Below are positions 52,982-61,162 of a stretch of 64,000 nucleotides of DNA, piece after piece. Every line of letters begins with the position of its first letter. The stretch's first letter is position 1. Source of the stretch: SYLG01 sp965226945 (GTDB lineage Bacteria; Planctomycetota; Planctomycetia; Gemmatales; Gemmataceae). Below the pieces are notes generated by a model, which did no database searches, was not told the DNA's origin, and saw only the letters and a list, made by a program, of their open reading frames with translations. The stretch lies in the NCBI GenBank assembly GCA_965226945.1, contig OZ245717.1:7626001-7690000 (forward strand), given 5' to 3'. The translations under genes were made by a program, and so were the position numbers.

Positions 52982-55489
52982 ATGTTCCGCTTCCCACCCA
53001 CACACGTTGGTTGCATGATTTCTTCCCTAATGCCTGGTTCAGCTCGACCGGCACGCGCCGCCTTGCAACTCGTCTGGCTCCTCCTTGCCGGCAGCTCCGG
53101 CTTGGCGGGCTCGGTTCGTGGTGAGGAGCCCTTGGAAGGTTTTCTGCAGACTCACTGCGTCCGGTGTCATGGCCCAAGAAGGGAAGAAGGCAGCCTGCGT
53201 ATTGACCGGCTGTCGCGCGATTTCAAGTTGGGCACAGATACGCACCACTGGGCTGAGGTGATCGAAAAGGTCAAGAGCGGCGAAATGCCTCCGAAGAAGG
53301 AGAAACAACCGACTCAGGCGGAAATCGCGGCGTTCGTCGGGAATCTCGATGCACGGCTCAAGGAAGGTAGAGCGATGCGCATGGCTTCCCGGCCGGCCGT
53401 TTCGCATTATCGTCTGAGCCGAAAGGAGTATCAGAATACGGTCTATGACCTGCTCGGTGTCCGCTACGATCCCACCAAACCCGGAGAGCTTAACGAGGAC
53501 ACGTTGTGGCACGGGTTTGAGCGCATCGGTTCGCAACTGTCGCTTTCGCCGTCGCATGTCGATCGCTATTTCCGCGCGGCGGGACTTGTGCTCGATCGAG
53601 CCTTCCCCGTCGCCAAAAGCGAGGCGAGCAAGGTCCGCAAGACGGCCGCCGAATTGCGTTATAACGGCGGAAAGACCCAGCAAGAAGTGCTGGATCGCTT
53701 CGGCATCAAGCGGCCGCTACGTTATCTCCTCTATCCCGGGAGTGTTCAGACCGCGCTCTCGCCCCACTGGTTCGCCAAGGCCGGTCCTGAGCAAAGCGGG
53801 CTCTACAAAGTGCGCATCCAGGCGAGCGGAATCCGCCCGCTCGGCGGCCAGCCGGCGCACTTGAGCATTGGCAAGGCGACCGGCGAAGAAACAGTCGATG
53901 GCCTCATCGAATTCGACCTTACGGCCCCGGAGAACCACCCGCAGGTTTATGAGTTCGAGGTTTTTCTGGAGATGCCCGCGACATTGGACTTCTGCGTGGT
54001 CGCGACCGATGTGGTGGACCGAAGAAAAGGGGCGGCCTTCCGCAATGCGCTCAACAGCGGCGGTTATCGGTTCACCCACAGTAGCGAGACCTTGCTCCTG
54101 AACCCCAATGCCCCGCAGATGTTCGATGACAAGGGAAACGGCCTGTTCTCGACCGTGCTTCTGGATTGGATCGAGTGGGAGGGCCCGCTGAAAACGGCGG
54201 CCGAAAAGTCTCGCCGTAAGGATCTGGTTCCGGCGGAACATGCGACCAATGAGGTGGTTGCCGAGCACTTGCAGCGCTTCGCCGAACGGGCCTGGCGCCG
54301 TCCCGTCAAGAAGGAAGAGTTGGCGAACTATCTGAAAGCCTACCGCTCGGAGCGCGATGCCGGGGAAAAGACTGCCGACGCTTATCGCGTCGCCATGCAA
54401 GGCGTTTTGACCTCCCGGCATTTCCTCTATCTCGTCGAGGGAGACCCCGTGCCCCGGGAACGCCTTAACGACGCGGAACTCGCCTCCCGGCTCTCCTTTT
54501 TCTTGTGGAGTTCCATGCCCGATGCGGGCCTATTCACCGCTGCCAAAGGCGGCTTGTTGAAAGGGGAGGGTCTTAAAAAGGAAGTGGACCGGCTGCTGGC
54601 AGGCAGCAAGGTCCACCGCTTCGTCGATGATTTCGCGCGGCAATGGCTGCAATTGCACCGCCTCGGCATGTTTCCGCCGGACAAAAAATTGTACCCGATG
54701 TACGATGCGTGGCTTGAGATAAGCCTACGCGCTGAGCCCGTTGAGTATTTCCGCGAAATGCTCTCGAAAAACCTTCCGATCGATGCGCTGATCGATTCCG
54801 ACTGGACCATGGCGAATGCCCGGCTTTGCGATTTTTACGGACTGCCGGAACCCAAAAAGGACGGCTTCCAGCGCGTTTCACTGAAGCCCGAGGATCACCG
54901 CGGCGGACTGCTCTCGATGGGCGCCGTGCTCGGTCTGACATCGGATGGAACACGCCACCGCCCGGTGCATCGCGGGGTGTGGGTGAGTGAAACCATCTTC
55001 GGCAAAACCCCTGCACCCCCGCCGGCCAACGTCAGTGCGATCGAACCCAACCCGCCGCAAAGCCCCAAGGCCAGTCTGCGCCAAAAGATTGAAGCCCACC
55101 GCAATCACGCGCACTGTGCTGCCTGCCACGCGAAGATCGACCCACTGGGACTTGCCTGGGACAATTATGACGCGATCGGCCAATGGCGCACTCGTGAAAA
55201 GGGAGCCGTGGGAAAAGGCGAGGACCCCTTGATCGATCCCTCGGGCGTCATGCCCGACGGCCGTGCCTTCAAGGATTCTCTGCAGTTCAAAACCTTGGTC
55301 CTTGAAGACCGCGACAAGGTCGCGCGGGCCTTCATCGAGCATCTTTGCACCTACGCTCTTCGCCGTGTGCTCACGGTGGACGATGCGGAAGACATCAAGG
55401 CCATCGAGGCCGAAGCGAAGAAACACCAATACCGAGTCAAGGAAATCGTGCGGGCCGTGGCCTTATCCGACCTCATTCGCAAACGATAA
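52982..55489 (+). CDS. DUF1587/DUF1592/DUF1588/DUF1585 cytochrome-domain protein, second copy (835 aa)
   Basis: A paralogue in architecture of the gene at 23630. An export signal (LQLVWLLLAGSSGLAGS) is followed by a cytochrome c-like CVRCHG (Cys59, Cys62, His63), DUF1587 with RLSRKEYQNTVYDLLGV, DUF1592 with LASRLSFFLWSSMPD, DUF1588 with a second CxxCH (CAACHAKIDPLGLAWDNYD from residue 712) and DUF1585 ending in YRVKEIVRAVALSD. A beta-rich insert around residues 240-360 is not obvious in the first copy. The start is ambiguous: ATG at 52982, 53015 or 53030, none with a good ribosome binding site. The DUF1552 gene follows 14 bases later. Role unknown. Confidence 0.88.
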   Translation: MFRFPPTHVGCMISSLMPGSARPARAALQLVWLLLAGSSGLAGSVRGEEPLEGFLQTHCVRCHGPRREEGSLRIDRLSRDFKLGTDTHHWAEVIEKVKSGEMPPKKEKQPTQAEIAAFVGNLDARLKEGRAMRMASRPAVSHYRLSRKEYQNTVYDLLGVRYDPTKPGELNEDTLWHGFERIGSQLSLSPSHVDRYFRAAGLVLDRAFPVAKSEASKVRKTAAELRYNGGKTQQEVLDRFGIKRPLRYLLYPGSVQTALSPHWFAKAGPEQSGLYKVRIQASGIRPLGGQPAHLSIGKATGEETVDGLIEFDLTAPENHPQVYEFEVFLEMPATLDFCVVATDVVDRRKGAAFRNALNSGGYRFTHSSETLLLNPNAPQMFDDKGNGLFSTVLLDWIEWEGPLKTAAEKSRRKDLVPAEHATNEVVAEHLQRFAERAWRRPVKKEELANYLKAYRSERDAGEKTADAYRVAMQGVLTSRHFLYLVEGDPVPRERLNDAELASRLSFFLWSSMPDAGLFTAAKGGLLKGEGLKKEVDRLLAGSKVHRFVDDFARQWLQLHRLGMFPPDKKLYPMYDAWLEISLRAEPVEYFREMLSKNLPIDALIDSDWTMANARLCDFYGLPEPKKDGFQRVSLKPEDHRGGLLSMGAVLGLTSDGTRHRPVHRGVWVSETIFGKTPAPPPANVSAIEPNPPQSPKASLRQKIEAHRNHAHCAACHAKIDPLGLAWDNYDAIGQWRTREKGAVGKGEDPLIDPSGVMPDGRAFKDSLQFKTLVLEDRDKVARAFIEHLCTYALRRVLTVDDAEDIKAIEAEAKKHQYRVKEIVRAVALSDLIRKR

Positions 55490-55503
55490 ACGAGAGAGAC
55501 CTA

Positions 55504-56865
55504 ATGAGCAACATTCTGAGACAATCCTGGTTGATCGACCGCCGCCACGCCCTGCGCGCCCTGGGATCTACTTGCATCTCGCTTCCGTTTCTGGAATGCA
55601 TGGTGCCGCTACGGGCCACCGAGCAACAGATCGCAACGCCCAAGCGAAGCGCCTTCATCTACCTGGCTAATGGGGTTCATTCGCTCAACTACCAGATCAC
55701 GACACCGGGTAAAGACTACCAGTTCTCGCGCTCGCTCAAGCCTCTTGAGAAGCATCGTGCGGTGATTACCCCCATCAGCGGCCTGCATCACTCGGGAGCC
55801 CTCAGCCACCACCACAATTGCATCTCGGTCTGGCTGACCGGCGGCAAGCTAGAGCCCTCCGATCGCAACACCATCTCCGTGGACCAGAAGATGGCCGAGG
55901 TCACGGCGAAACACACGCGCTACCCTTCGATGGAGATCGCGCTCACGGGTGATTCCCTCAGTTGGACGGCCGACGGCATCCGCTTGCCCTCGATGCGCCG
56001 CTGCAGCGAGATCTTCGCCTCGCTGTTTGAAGAACCGCGCGGGGGCAAGGCCAGCCAAAGGAGAGAACTGCGCCGCAAAGGAAGCGTCCTGGACGCCAAC
56101 CTCGCGGAAGTGAGCAAGCTCGAGCAGGCGATGGGCTCGGCCGATAGGGGACGCCTCGACCAATATCTGACTTCGGTGCGTGAAGCGGAAATCCGCACGC
56201 GGCGGGCCGACGCCTGGCTCGACACGCCGCTTCCGGCCGTCTCCGAAACCGATCGCAAACGCACCAATCGCGACATCGCGGCCACGATGGCGGGAGACTA
56301 TTTCCGCACCGTGTATGACCTGATCGTTCTCGCCTTCCAGACCGACCTGACACGCGTGGCCACATTCAGCTTGGGAGGGGAAGGGGATGCCTTTTCCATT
56401 CCCGAGATCGGCATCACCGAGTCTCGCCATCAACTCAGCCACCACGGCGGCGATGCGGGCTACATGGAGAAACTCACGAAGTACGACACCTTCGCGATCG
56501 ACCAGTTCAGCTACTTCCTCACCCGGCTCGCCGAGACCAAAGATCTCAATGGCAAGCCGCTCATCGGCTCGACCATGGCGCTGTTCGGTAGCGGCATGTC
56601 CTACGGTCACAGCCATGGCAATGCGAATCTCCCCCTGGTGCTTGCCGGCGGAACGGACCTCGGCCTGAAACACGGCAGCCATCTCGACTTCAACCAGGGA
56701 CACTTCAAGGGCTACCAGCTCGACAAGCCCGGCGAGCATTACTCGCTTTGCAGCAGGCCCGCCAACGCGAATGCCTACATGAGTAATTTGCTATTAACGA
56801 TGGCCAAGCGGATGGGCGTGGAGGCCGACAAATTCGCCGAGAGCAACAAGGCGATCGAACTATGA
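55504..56865 (+). CDS. DUF1552 family protein, second copy (453 aa)
   Basis: Begins MSNILRQSWLIDRRHALR, a twin-arginine-like signal, after the purine-rich GAGAGAGACCTA. The family signature is visible in AFIYLANGVHSLNY, SGLHHSGALSHHHN, SVREAEIRTRRADAW, and YDLIVLAFQTDLTRVAT near residue 270. A late LFGSGMSYGHSHGNANLPLV block holds several His/Asp residues typical of the fold shared with DUF1501. It overlaps the next gene by 4 bases (ATGA), so the three genes from 52982 to 58115 form one operon. Biochemical function unknown. Confidence 0.9.
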   Translation: MSNILRQSWLIDRRHALRALGSTCISLPFLECMVPLRATEQQIATPKRSAFIYLANGVHSLNYQITTPGKDYQFSRSLKPLEKHRAVITPISGLHHSGALSHHHNCISVWLTGGKLEPSDRNTISVDQKMAEVTAKHTRYPSMEIALTGDSLSWTADGIRLPSMRRCSEIFASLFEEPRGGKASQRRELRRKGSVLDANLAEVSKLEQAMGSADRGRLDQYLTSVREAEIRTRRADAWLDTPLPAVSETDRKRTNRDIAATMAGDYFRTVYDLIVLAFQTDLTRVATFSLGGEGDAFSIPEIGITESRHQLSHHGGDAGYMEKLTKYDTFAIDQFSYFLTRLAETKDLNGKPLIGSTMALFGSGMSYGHSHGNANLPLVLAGGTDLGLKHGSHLDFNQGHFKGYQLDKPGEHYSLCSRPANANAYMSNLLLTMAKRMGVEADKFAESNKAIEL

Positions 56866-58115
56866 CATCGATTCCGTTTTCATACCGGCTCATGATTCTA
56901 TGTCTTGCGCTGTGCCCATTTACTACCACGGCGCTCGGCCAAGATCTGATCATTCGTCCCGAGGCGGGCAAATTCCCTCCCTTGGAAAAAGCGGTTTCCT
57001 ACCGGGGCGTTCTTGCTTTTGTGGATCATGCCAACCGCCGTGGCAGCCTCCGCGTCGTCACTCCGGGCGAGTTCTTCCGAAACCCGCCGCATCCATTCGC
57101 GCTCCTTCCCTATGGGATCGTCCGCTTTCACGGCGCCCCTGCGGATCTTCGCGATATTCCGCTTGGCACCCTCATGCATGTCCGAGCCTATCTGCCTCCG
57201 GACCCAAAAACCTCCTCCGTGCCGGTCTTTCAGAATGGAAATCCCGAGAAGCCCGCGGAGAACCATGTCCTTCTTCTCGAAGACGAGCCGAGCTTCTGCC
57301 TGCGTGAAGGCAAAGTCTGGAAGCTCAAGGCAATCGACCTTCAGAAGAACCAGGGAACGATCGTCGCCACGCTCGAGCCAAAAGATGGGGGGACGAACGG
57401 CAAAGCCAGCGAAGAAAAGTTGACCTTCGATGCCGCCACGCGCATCTGGCGCGGACGCGAACGCCTTGACCTGGCAGATCTGATCGCCGAAGGCGCCTGG
57501 CCCGCCAGCGGCAAGAAGTCGTTGGGGGGCCAAAGCGCCCAACTCGGACTCACCTGGCAGCCCACTCCGGACGGTGTGTTCCTGAGGTTCCACATCTCGG
57601 ATATTTGGCTGGATGAAACCGCCATCAAGCGTTCCGCCCAAAATCAAACCGCACGGAACAACGCTCTGATTCGCAGTCGCTGGATGCCCGGATGGGTGGA
57701 TGCCGTGGAATACGGCAAGTTCGGCCGCGCGAAAGTCACCGCCACCTTATTTGGCGGCATGGACTCCTCACTCTACGCCGATTTCAAACAAGGCAGCCCT
57801 GCCCAAATGAACTCCGTGGAAAACACCTTAAAACACACCCACGGCGCCTACGGACCGAATCACATGGCCTCCGCGGGCACGATCCTGGAGGTCACGAAAA
57901 CACCGGGAAAGGCGGCTCTAGGCAGCAGCGGCATCCAAATCCGTTTTGAAACCGACCTCATCATCGAAGGAATTCGCCCAGGTAGAATCGTCCGCGTCTG
58001 CCCCGCAAGCTGGCCTCTGGTACAAGTGCCACGCGAGGAATATCTCGACGATGGGTCCACCAACATTGAGGACCGCTTCCCGAATTCGGCGATCTTCCCG
58101 AAATATTCCCCCTGA
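56862..58115 (+). CDS. Secreted hypothetical protein of DUF1592/DUF1552 operon (417 aa)
   Basis: I do not recognise the family. The start overlaps the DUF1552 stop by 4 bases, indicating coupled expression. A signal peptide (LMILCLALCPFTTTALGQ) is followed by a mostly beta-strand protein. Two segments resemble OB-like or barrel strands: VSYRGVLAFVDHANRRGSL and LKAIDLQKNQGTIVATLEP. Near 270-300 there is a Trp-rich stretch (SRWMPGWVDAVEYGKFGRAK). No catalytic motif was seen. The first DUF1592/DUF1552 pair (23.6-28.1 kb) lacks this third gene, so it may define a functional subtype. It is the last gene before the tRNA remnant and the mobile element. Confidence 0.8.
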   Translation: MTSIPFSYRLMILCLALCPFTTTALGQDLIIRPEAGKFPPLEKAVSYRGVLAFVDHANRRGSLRVVTPGEFFRNPPHPFALLPYGIVRFHGAPADLRDIPLGTLMHVRAYLPPDPKTSSVPVFQNGNPEKPAENHVLLLEDEPSFCLREGKVWKLKAIDLQKNQGTIVATLEPKDGGTNGKASEEKLTFDAATRIWRGRERLDLADLIAEGAWPASGKKSLGGQSAQLGLTWQPTPDGVFLRFHISDIWLDETAIKRSAQNQTARNNALIRSRWMPGWVDAVEYGKFGRAKVTATLFGGMDSSLYADFKQGSPAQMNSVENTLKHTHGAYGPNHMASAGTILEVTKTPGKAALGSSGIQIRFETDLIIEGIRPGRIVRVCPASWPLVQVPREEYLDDGSTNIEDRFPNSAIFPKYSP

Positions 58116-58237
58116 CATCGACGGATTCGTTCGTTTTCTCGTCCCCCATTGGACACACCGGCGCGGTTATTTGCCGCCGCGGCTTCTTGCCAATTTTGCC
58201 CTTTTTCCCGCATGATGAAGGCACTTTGGCCCACAAT

Positions 58238-58268
58238 GAAAAAAGACCAGAGGTCTTACCTCTGGTCT
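58238..58268 (-). terminator. Strong rho-independent terminator of the tRNA locus
   Basis: On the minus strand a perfect 11-base-pair stem (AGACCAGAGGT with ACCTCTGGTCT) with a three-base loop is followed by a run of T. It lies just downstream of the tRNA 3' fragment at 58280-58319 and is evidently the original terminator of that tRNA transcript. Confidence 0.85.
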
Positions 58269-58279
58269 TCTCAAAAAAT

Positions 58280-58319
58280 TGGGCGCTACAGGATTCGAAC
58301 CTGTGACCCCCAGCGTGTC
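58280..58319 (-). other. 3' part of a tRNA gene (probably tRNA-Val, GAC): attachment-site half
   Basis: Read on the minus strand, the sequence contains a T arm (ACAGG-TTCGAAT-CCTGT) and the 3' acceptor strand AGCGCCC plus A. Before them are a GGGTC variable loop, GCTGG as 3' anticodon stem, and GACAC, which fits anticodon GAC plus positions 37-38. No matching 5' half (GGGCGCT) is present upstream, and the base expected to be U33 is C, so homology ends within the anticodon loop. This is the usual footprint of an integrase-mediated insertion into a tRNA gene. The AGCGCCC acceptor is common in tRNA-Val. The intact copy should lie beyond the right edge or at the other element end. Confidence 0.7.
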
Positions 58320-58538
58320 GAGCGCAATTTAAACAGGCACTTCGGCTTCCCGGCGAGGGAGAATTTCTCCCTAACTTCTTATCAAACCTACCTTTTCACC
58401 TCTCGCTCGTCAAGCTCATGAGTTAGGCAGTTTTCGTGAGTTTCGTAGCACTTATTGTCAATCTTGTCAGAACAGCGGACAATGGCGGTAGGAAATAGGA
58501 GCCGACTTTGAGCCCAATGGGCGCTCGACTCGATTCCC

Positions 58539-58757
58539 CTACGCCCTTGTCTTCGGCCAAGTCTTACCATGCTTGGCGGCGAGAAGCTTGCAGCCTTCTT
58601 TGATTGTGTCAGAAAGCGTTCTATCCTCGAGAGACGCCAGCTCAAGCAAGCACTCCCGTTGCTCCGGGTTCACCCGAACCACAATTTGGGGCGGAATGTC
58701 TTTCGCTTCGGGTTCCTTCTTCTTCGCCACTGGGCGCCCTCCAGACCGTGAAATCAT
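58539..58757 (-). CDS. Small ribbon-helix-helix-like protein (72 aa)
   Basis: The product has a Lys/Glu-rich N-terminus, then IVVRVNPEQRECLLELASLE and RTLSDTIKEGCKLLAAKHG. A strand followed by two helices is the layout of ribbon-helix-helix DNA-binding proteins, including many antitoxins and phage repressors. The ATG at 58757 is preceded by GGAGAGCAATAAGT, a good ribosome binding site. No toxin-like gene is adjacent in the same direction. Assignment to the fold is by pattern only. Confidence 0.6.
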   Translation of the reverse strand: MISRSGGRPVAKKKEPEAKDIPPQIVVRVNPEQRECLLELASLEDRTLSDTIKEGCKLLAAKHGKTWPKTRA

Positions 58758-58913
58758 ACTTATTGCTCTCCGTAAGTTATCCGCAATACAGCCGCTTTGT
58801 CAAATGTTCGAAGTTTTCACGATGCGTTGTATTGCAATTGTTAATTGATCCAATTAGCATTTCATTCACCGGGCCGCAGCAGGGCCCGTACATCCCACTC
58901 AAGGAATCATCCA

Positions 58914-59336
58914 ATGAACAGAACTCTGACCGGGCCGACTTTGACCAAGTCTTTCGGCAAAAAAAGCGCGCAGACCATGGCAAGCCAAGAGCGCAAAACC
59001 AAGGGCTCACGAGCCAGGCTCTCGGCGTTACGCGGCATTTTTCAAATGTTTGCAGACCTGCCTGATCCAGAACTGAAGATTTCAGCGCCAAGTTCGGGCA
59101 TGTTGCAGGCGATCAATCGAGCCCTTAAAGATATTCCTGACTTTCGCGAGAACCTCCTTTGGGAATTAGAAGATTGTGAGGCGGAAAAAATTGATGACTC
59201 CGGTGCGGAGGGTTTCTTGGCCTGCTTGTTGGCTTCGTGGCTTTGCGCGAACCAGCCCGTAGCCCGCGCTATTGGTATGGGCAAGGAAACCCGCCCAAGG
59301 GCGAATGGGACCTTGAGTTGGAACCGCCGACTATAG
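58914..59336 (+). CDS. Hypothetical protein of the mobile element (140 aa)
   Basis: Not recognised. The ATG at 58914 follows AAGGAATCATCCA. The first 40 residues are Lys/Arg/Thr-rich and probably disordered (MNRTLTGPTLTKSFGKK); the rest looks helical, with an acidic segment (WELEDCEAEKIDD) near residue 85. It lies upstream of the CsrA-like gene on the same strand, with 28 bases between them, so they may be co-transcribed. Confidence 0.55.
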   Translation: MNRTLTGPTLTKSFGKKSAQTMASQERKTKGSRARLSALRGIFQMFADLPDPELKISAPSSGMLQAINRALKDIPDFRENLLWELEDCEAEKIDDSGAEGFLACLLASWLCANQPVARAIGMGKETRPRANGTLSWNRRL

Positions 59337-59364
59337 CAGGCGCCGCATCGAAAGGCGGTGCGTG

Positions 59365-59583
59365 ATGGGCATGACCCGAAAAACTGGTGATGTTCTCATC
59401 GTCGCCGCCGAAAACGGACTGGAACTGGCGATCAGGTTCGTCCAGGTGCGAGGGTCGCGCGCGATATTGACTGTCGAAGGGCCTAAAGGCATTCGTTGCC
59501 TAAGGAAGGAAACAGCCGACCAGATCAAGGCGCGCGGGGAAAGCCTATTCCTCGCCAAACCGAAAGAACCCGAGCCGGAATGA
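59365..59583 (+). CDS. CsrA-like small protein (72 aa)
   Basis: The sequence MTRKTGDVLIV, then LAIRFVQVRGSRAIL, VEGPKGI and RCLRKE follows the CsrA plan: an initial LxRKxGE strand, the VxxVxGxxVRLGI core and the APxxVxVHRxE strand with its RNA-contacting Arg. The canonical GIxAP becomes VEGP here, and a C-terminal KPKEPEPE tail is added, so it is a divergent member. CsrA proteins bind GGA motifs in mRNA leaders and control translation. Inside a phage-like element it could reprogramme host or element translation. Start at ATG 59365 or 59371; a GTG at 59362 also exists. Confidence 0.6.
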   Translation: MGMTRKTGDVLIVAAENGLELAIRFVQVRGSRAILTVEGPKGIRCLRKETADQIKARGESLFLAKPKEPEPE

Positions 59584-59890
59584 GATCTGGTTTTGGAACC
59601 GCCACCGCGCTAAATGAAAATAACGAAAATGGCCTTGCCAAACCGGGTTTGCAGGACCAAGCTTACCAACAGTCCAGAGAGCCGCCTGCTCTCGGCCTCC
59701 AACCATCTCGCCCCATCGATTGGCTGGGTCATGGCAAGGCAAGGGCGCTATGCGCAAGTGGAGTCTTTGGGGAGGTTTCCTCATCCACTGAATCTGTCTC
59801 CCAAGGTAGCAGTCTAGGCAATTGCGATTCTTGGGGTGGTAATCGAGGGGCATTCGCCTCGCGATGGATTCCTTGCATTGGAGTTTTGGG
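59584..59890. other. Stretch without a confident gene
   Basis: A plus-strand frame from 59614 (67 residues) has an ATG but no ribosome binding site, and its Pro/Ser/Arg-rich composition is not protein-like. A longer minus-strand frame overlaps it. I see nothing else recognisable, though a short untranslated RNA or promoter for the gene at 59891 could be here. Confidence 0.4.
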
Positions 59891-60121
59891 ATGGCACAAG
59901 ACACATCTGCTGTTGCAAATAACACCAGGCCAACGGAATTGGCCTTATTTAAGCGCTGCAAAAGGAAGTTGAAGAAAGACTGCCTTTACTTGCACAAGCT
60001 AAAGGAAGGCAGCCGTTGGTATAGTGATTTGGGCAGCTACTACGTAACTGACCAAAACAACCACACGAGAATGACTCACCTCAATCTTGAGTGGTTGGCA
60101 AAGGACTTGGCCGTCCTTTAG
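59891..60121 (+). CDS. Small hypothetical protein of the mobile element (76 aa)
   Basis: Not recognised. The ATG at 59891 follows GGAGTTTTGGG. The product is basic in the middle (FKRCKRKLKKDCLYLHKLKE) and ends with an aromatic, Asn-rich stretch; a helix plus beta hairpin is likely. The codon use is less GC-rich than in the chromosomal genes to the left. It converges with the excisionase-like gene at 60200. Confidence 0.5.
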   Translation: MAQDTSAVANNTRPTELALFKRCKRKLKKDCLYLHKLKEGSRWYSDLGSYYVTDQNNHTRMTHLNLEWLAKDLAVL

Positions 60122-60164
60122 CAAACTACAGCGCACAAGGGTAATCCCTTTCGCTTGACCCGAA

Positions 60165-60199
60165 GCCGCCGGCCACGCCCACCCCAGGGCAGCCGGCGG
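60165..60199 (-). terminator. GC-rich hairpin after the first excisionase-like gene
   Basis: On the minus strand CCGCCGGC pairs with GCCGGCGG across an 18-base loop immediately after the stop codon at 60200. There is no T-run, so termination is not certain. The second gene copy has the equivalent hairpin. Confidence 0.45.
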
Positions 60200-60523
60200 T
60201 TACTTTTTGCGCATGGCAGCCAGCCTGTCCTTTCTCGCGGCGACGTATGCCCGGTCAATTTCTTCTTCAGAAATTGTCGCCATGCGTGGAACGACGAGGG
60301 GGGCGGGCGAAGTCGTGTTAGCAGCCAGAGCGTTGGCAACCAAGTCCGGGAAAGAGTAGTATCGTCGACCAAGCCGCACGCAAGGGATCTTCCCATCACG
60401 GCATAACTGGCAACGGGTAGCGTCAGGAATGTTAGCTAGCGCTGGCATCGTCGACACGGCGACCAGGCTCTCACCCGCTTCAAGCTTGGCCTGGATTTGG
60501 TCCTGAAATGAAACGGCTTGCAT
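60200..60523 (-). CDS. Excisionase-like small DNA-binding protein, copy 1 (107 aa)
   Basis: The N-terminal half contains a winged-helix-like pattern: IPDATRCQLCRDGKIPCVRL and GRRYYSFPDLVANAL. The GKIPxVRxGRRYY wing is typical of excisionase and MerR-type domains that bind DNA in mobile elements. The C-terminal 35 residues are charged and helical. An AGGAGCGCACTC ribosome binding site precedes the ATG at 60523. It is the paralogue of the gene at 60704. A directionality-factor or repressor role is inference. Confidence 0.68.
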   Translation of the reverse strand: MQAVSFQDQIQAKLEAGESLVAVSTMPALANIPDATRCQLCRDGKIPCVRLGRRYYSFPDLVANALAANTTSPAPLVVPRMATISEEEIDRAYVAARKDRLAAMRKK

Positions 60524-60638
60524 GAGTGCGCTCCTGACCGGGCGACATCGGAAAAGACTAGGGCGGCCGGTTCCGTTGTCAATTTGGCGGCGGCGGAGGC
60601 CGGAAGAAGGGTAGCCCCTTTCGCTTGATCTTCATGGG

Positions 60639-60669
60639 CCGCCGGCGATTCCGAAAGGGTTGTCGGCGG
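60639..60669 (-). terminator. Hairpin after the second excisionase-like gene
   Basis: CCGCCGAC pairs with GCCGGCGG (one G-T pair) on the minus strand about 35 bases after the stop at 60704. It matches the hairpin at 60165-60199 in the other repeat copy. There is no T-run. Confidence 0.4.
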
Positions 60670-60703
60670 TTTTCGTTTGGCCTGACACTCGGACCCTTGT
60701 TCG

Positions 60704-61030
60704 CTACACTTTACGAGGCGGGCGGCGATAGTGGGCCAGTCTGCTCGCTTTAAAGGCGGCAATTTGTTCCTCCGGTGAAGGCTGTTTCTCCACGGCGGGC
60801 AACATTGACGGCGGGCTAGTCGTTTTGGCGGCAATCGCCGCGGTGACCAAATCGCCAAATGAATAGTAGCGCCGGCCAATCTGGACGCACGGGATCTTCC
60901 CTGACCGACACCATTCGCATCGGGTTGCATCCGGGATGTTACTGAGAACAGGAATTGTAGACACGGGAACTAAGCAATCGCCGGCATCAAGCTTTGCCTT
61001 CATTTGGTCTTGAAACGATAGCGGCGGCAT
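60704..61030 (-). CDS. Excisionase-like small DNA-binding protein, copy 2 (108 aa)
   Basis: It has the same plan as the 60200 gene: SFQDQMKAKLDAGDCLVPVS at the N-terminus, then NIPDATRCEWCRSGKIP and IGRRYYSFGDLVTAAIAAKT. Conservation is strongest in the helix-turn-helix/wing part and weak at the C-terminus (a basic RRPPRKV end here versus DRLAAMRKK there), as expected if both keep DNA binding but differ in partners. The ATG at 61030 follows AGGGCCGACCA; an upstream in-frame start is not shared with copy 1. It is divergent from the protease-family gene at 61163. Confidence 0.68.
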   Translation of the reverse strand: MPPLSFQDQMKAKLDAGDCLVPVSTIPVLSNIPDATRCEWCRSGKIPCVQIGRRYYSFGDLVTAAIAAKTTSPPSMLPAVEKQPSPEEQIAAFKASRLAHYRRPPRKV

Positions 61031-61162
61031 TGGTCGGCCCTGATGAAATCGCGGGCGAGTCCTTGGGTTCACGGTACAGATGCGCAGCCAGGCCTCAACC
61101 AGAGGGCGGATCCAGATTTGGAGACACCCCGAGGGTACATTCCTCGGAGGATCCTGCCCGCC

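Larger units (their letters stand above)
60137..61030 (-). repeat. Tandem duplication of a gene with its terminator (two diverged copies)
   Basis: Two units, 60137-60523 and 60607-61030, each contain the same minus-strand gene and a downstream GC-rich hairpin. Beyond that hairpin is the common AAGGGTA..CCCTTTCGCTTGA block. The proteins share runs such as NIPDATRC and GRRYYSF at the same spacing. The duplication therefore includes the transcription end as well as the coding part. Confidence 0.75.

Noticed and set aside
59614..59817. 67-residue plus-strand frame in the mobile element
   Set aside because: ATG without ribosome binding site and no protein-like pattern; an overlapping minus-strand frame is equally long.
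59500..61100. CRISPR-like repetition in the mobile element
   Set aside because: The repeats are one duplicated gene pair with its hairpin, not regularly spaced short repeats with spacers; no cas-like gene is present.
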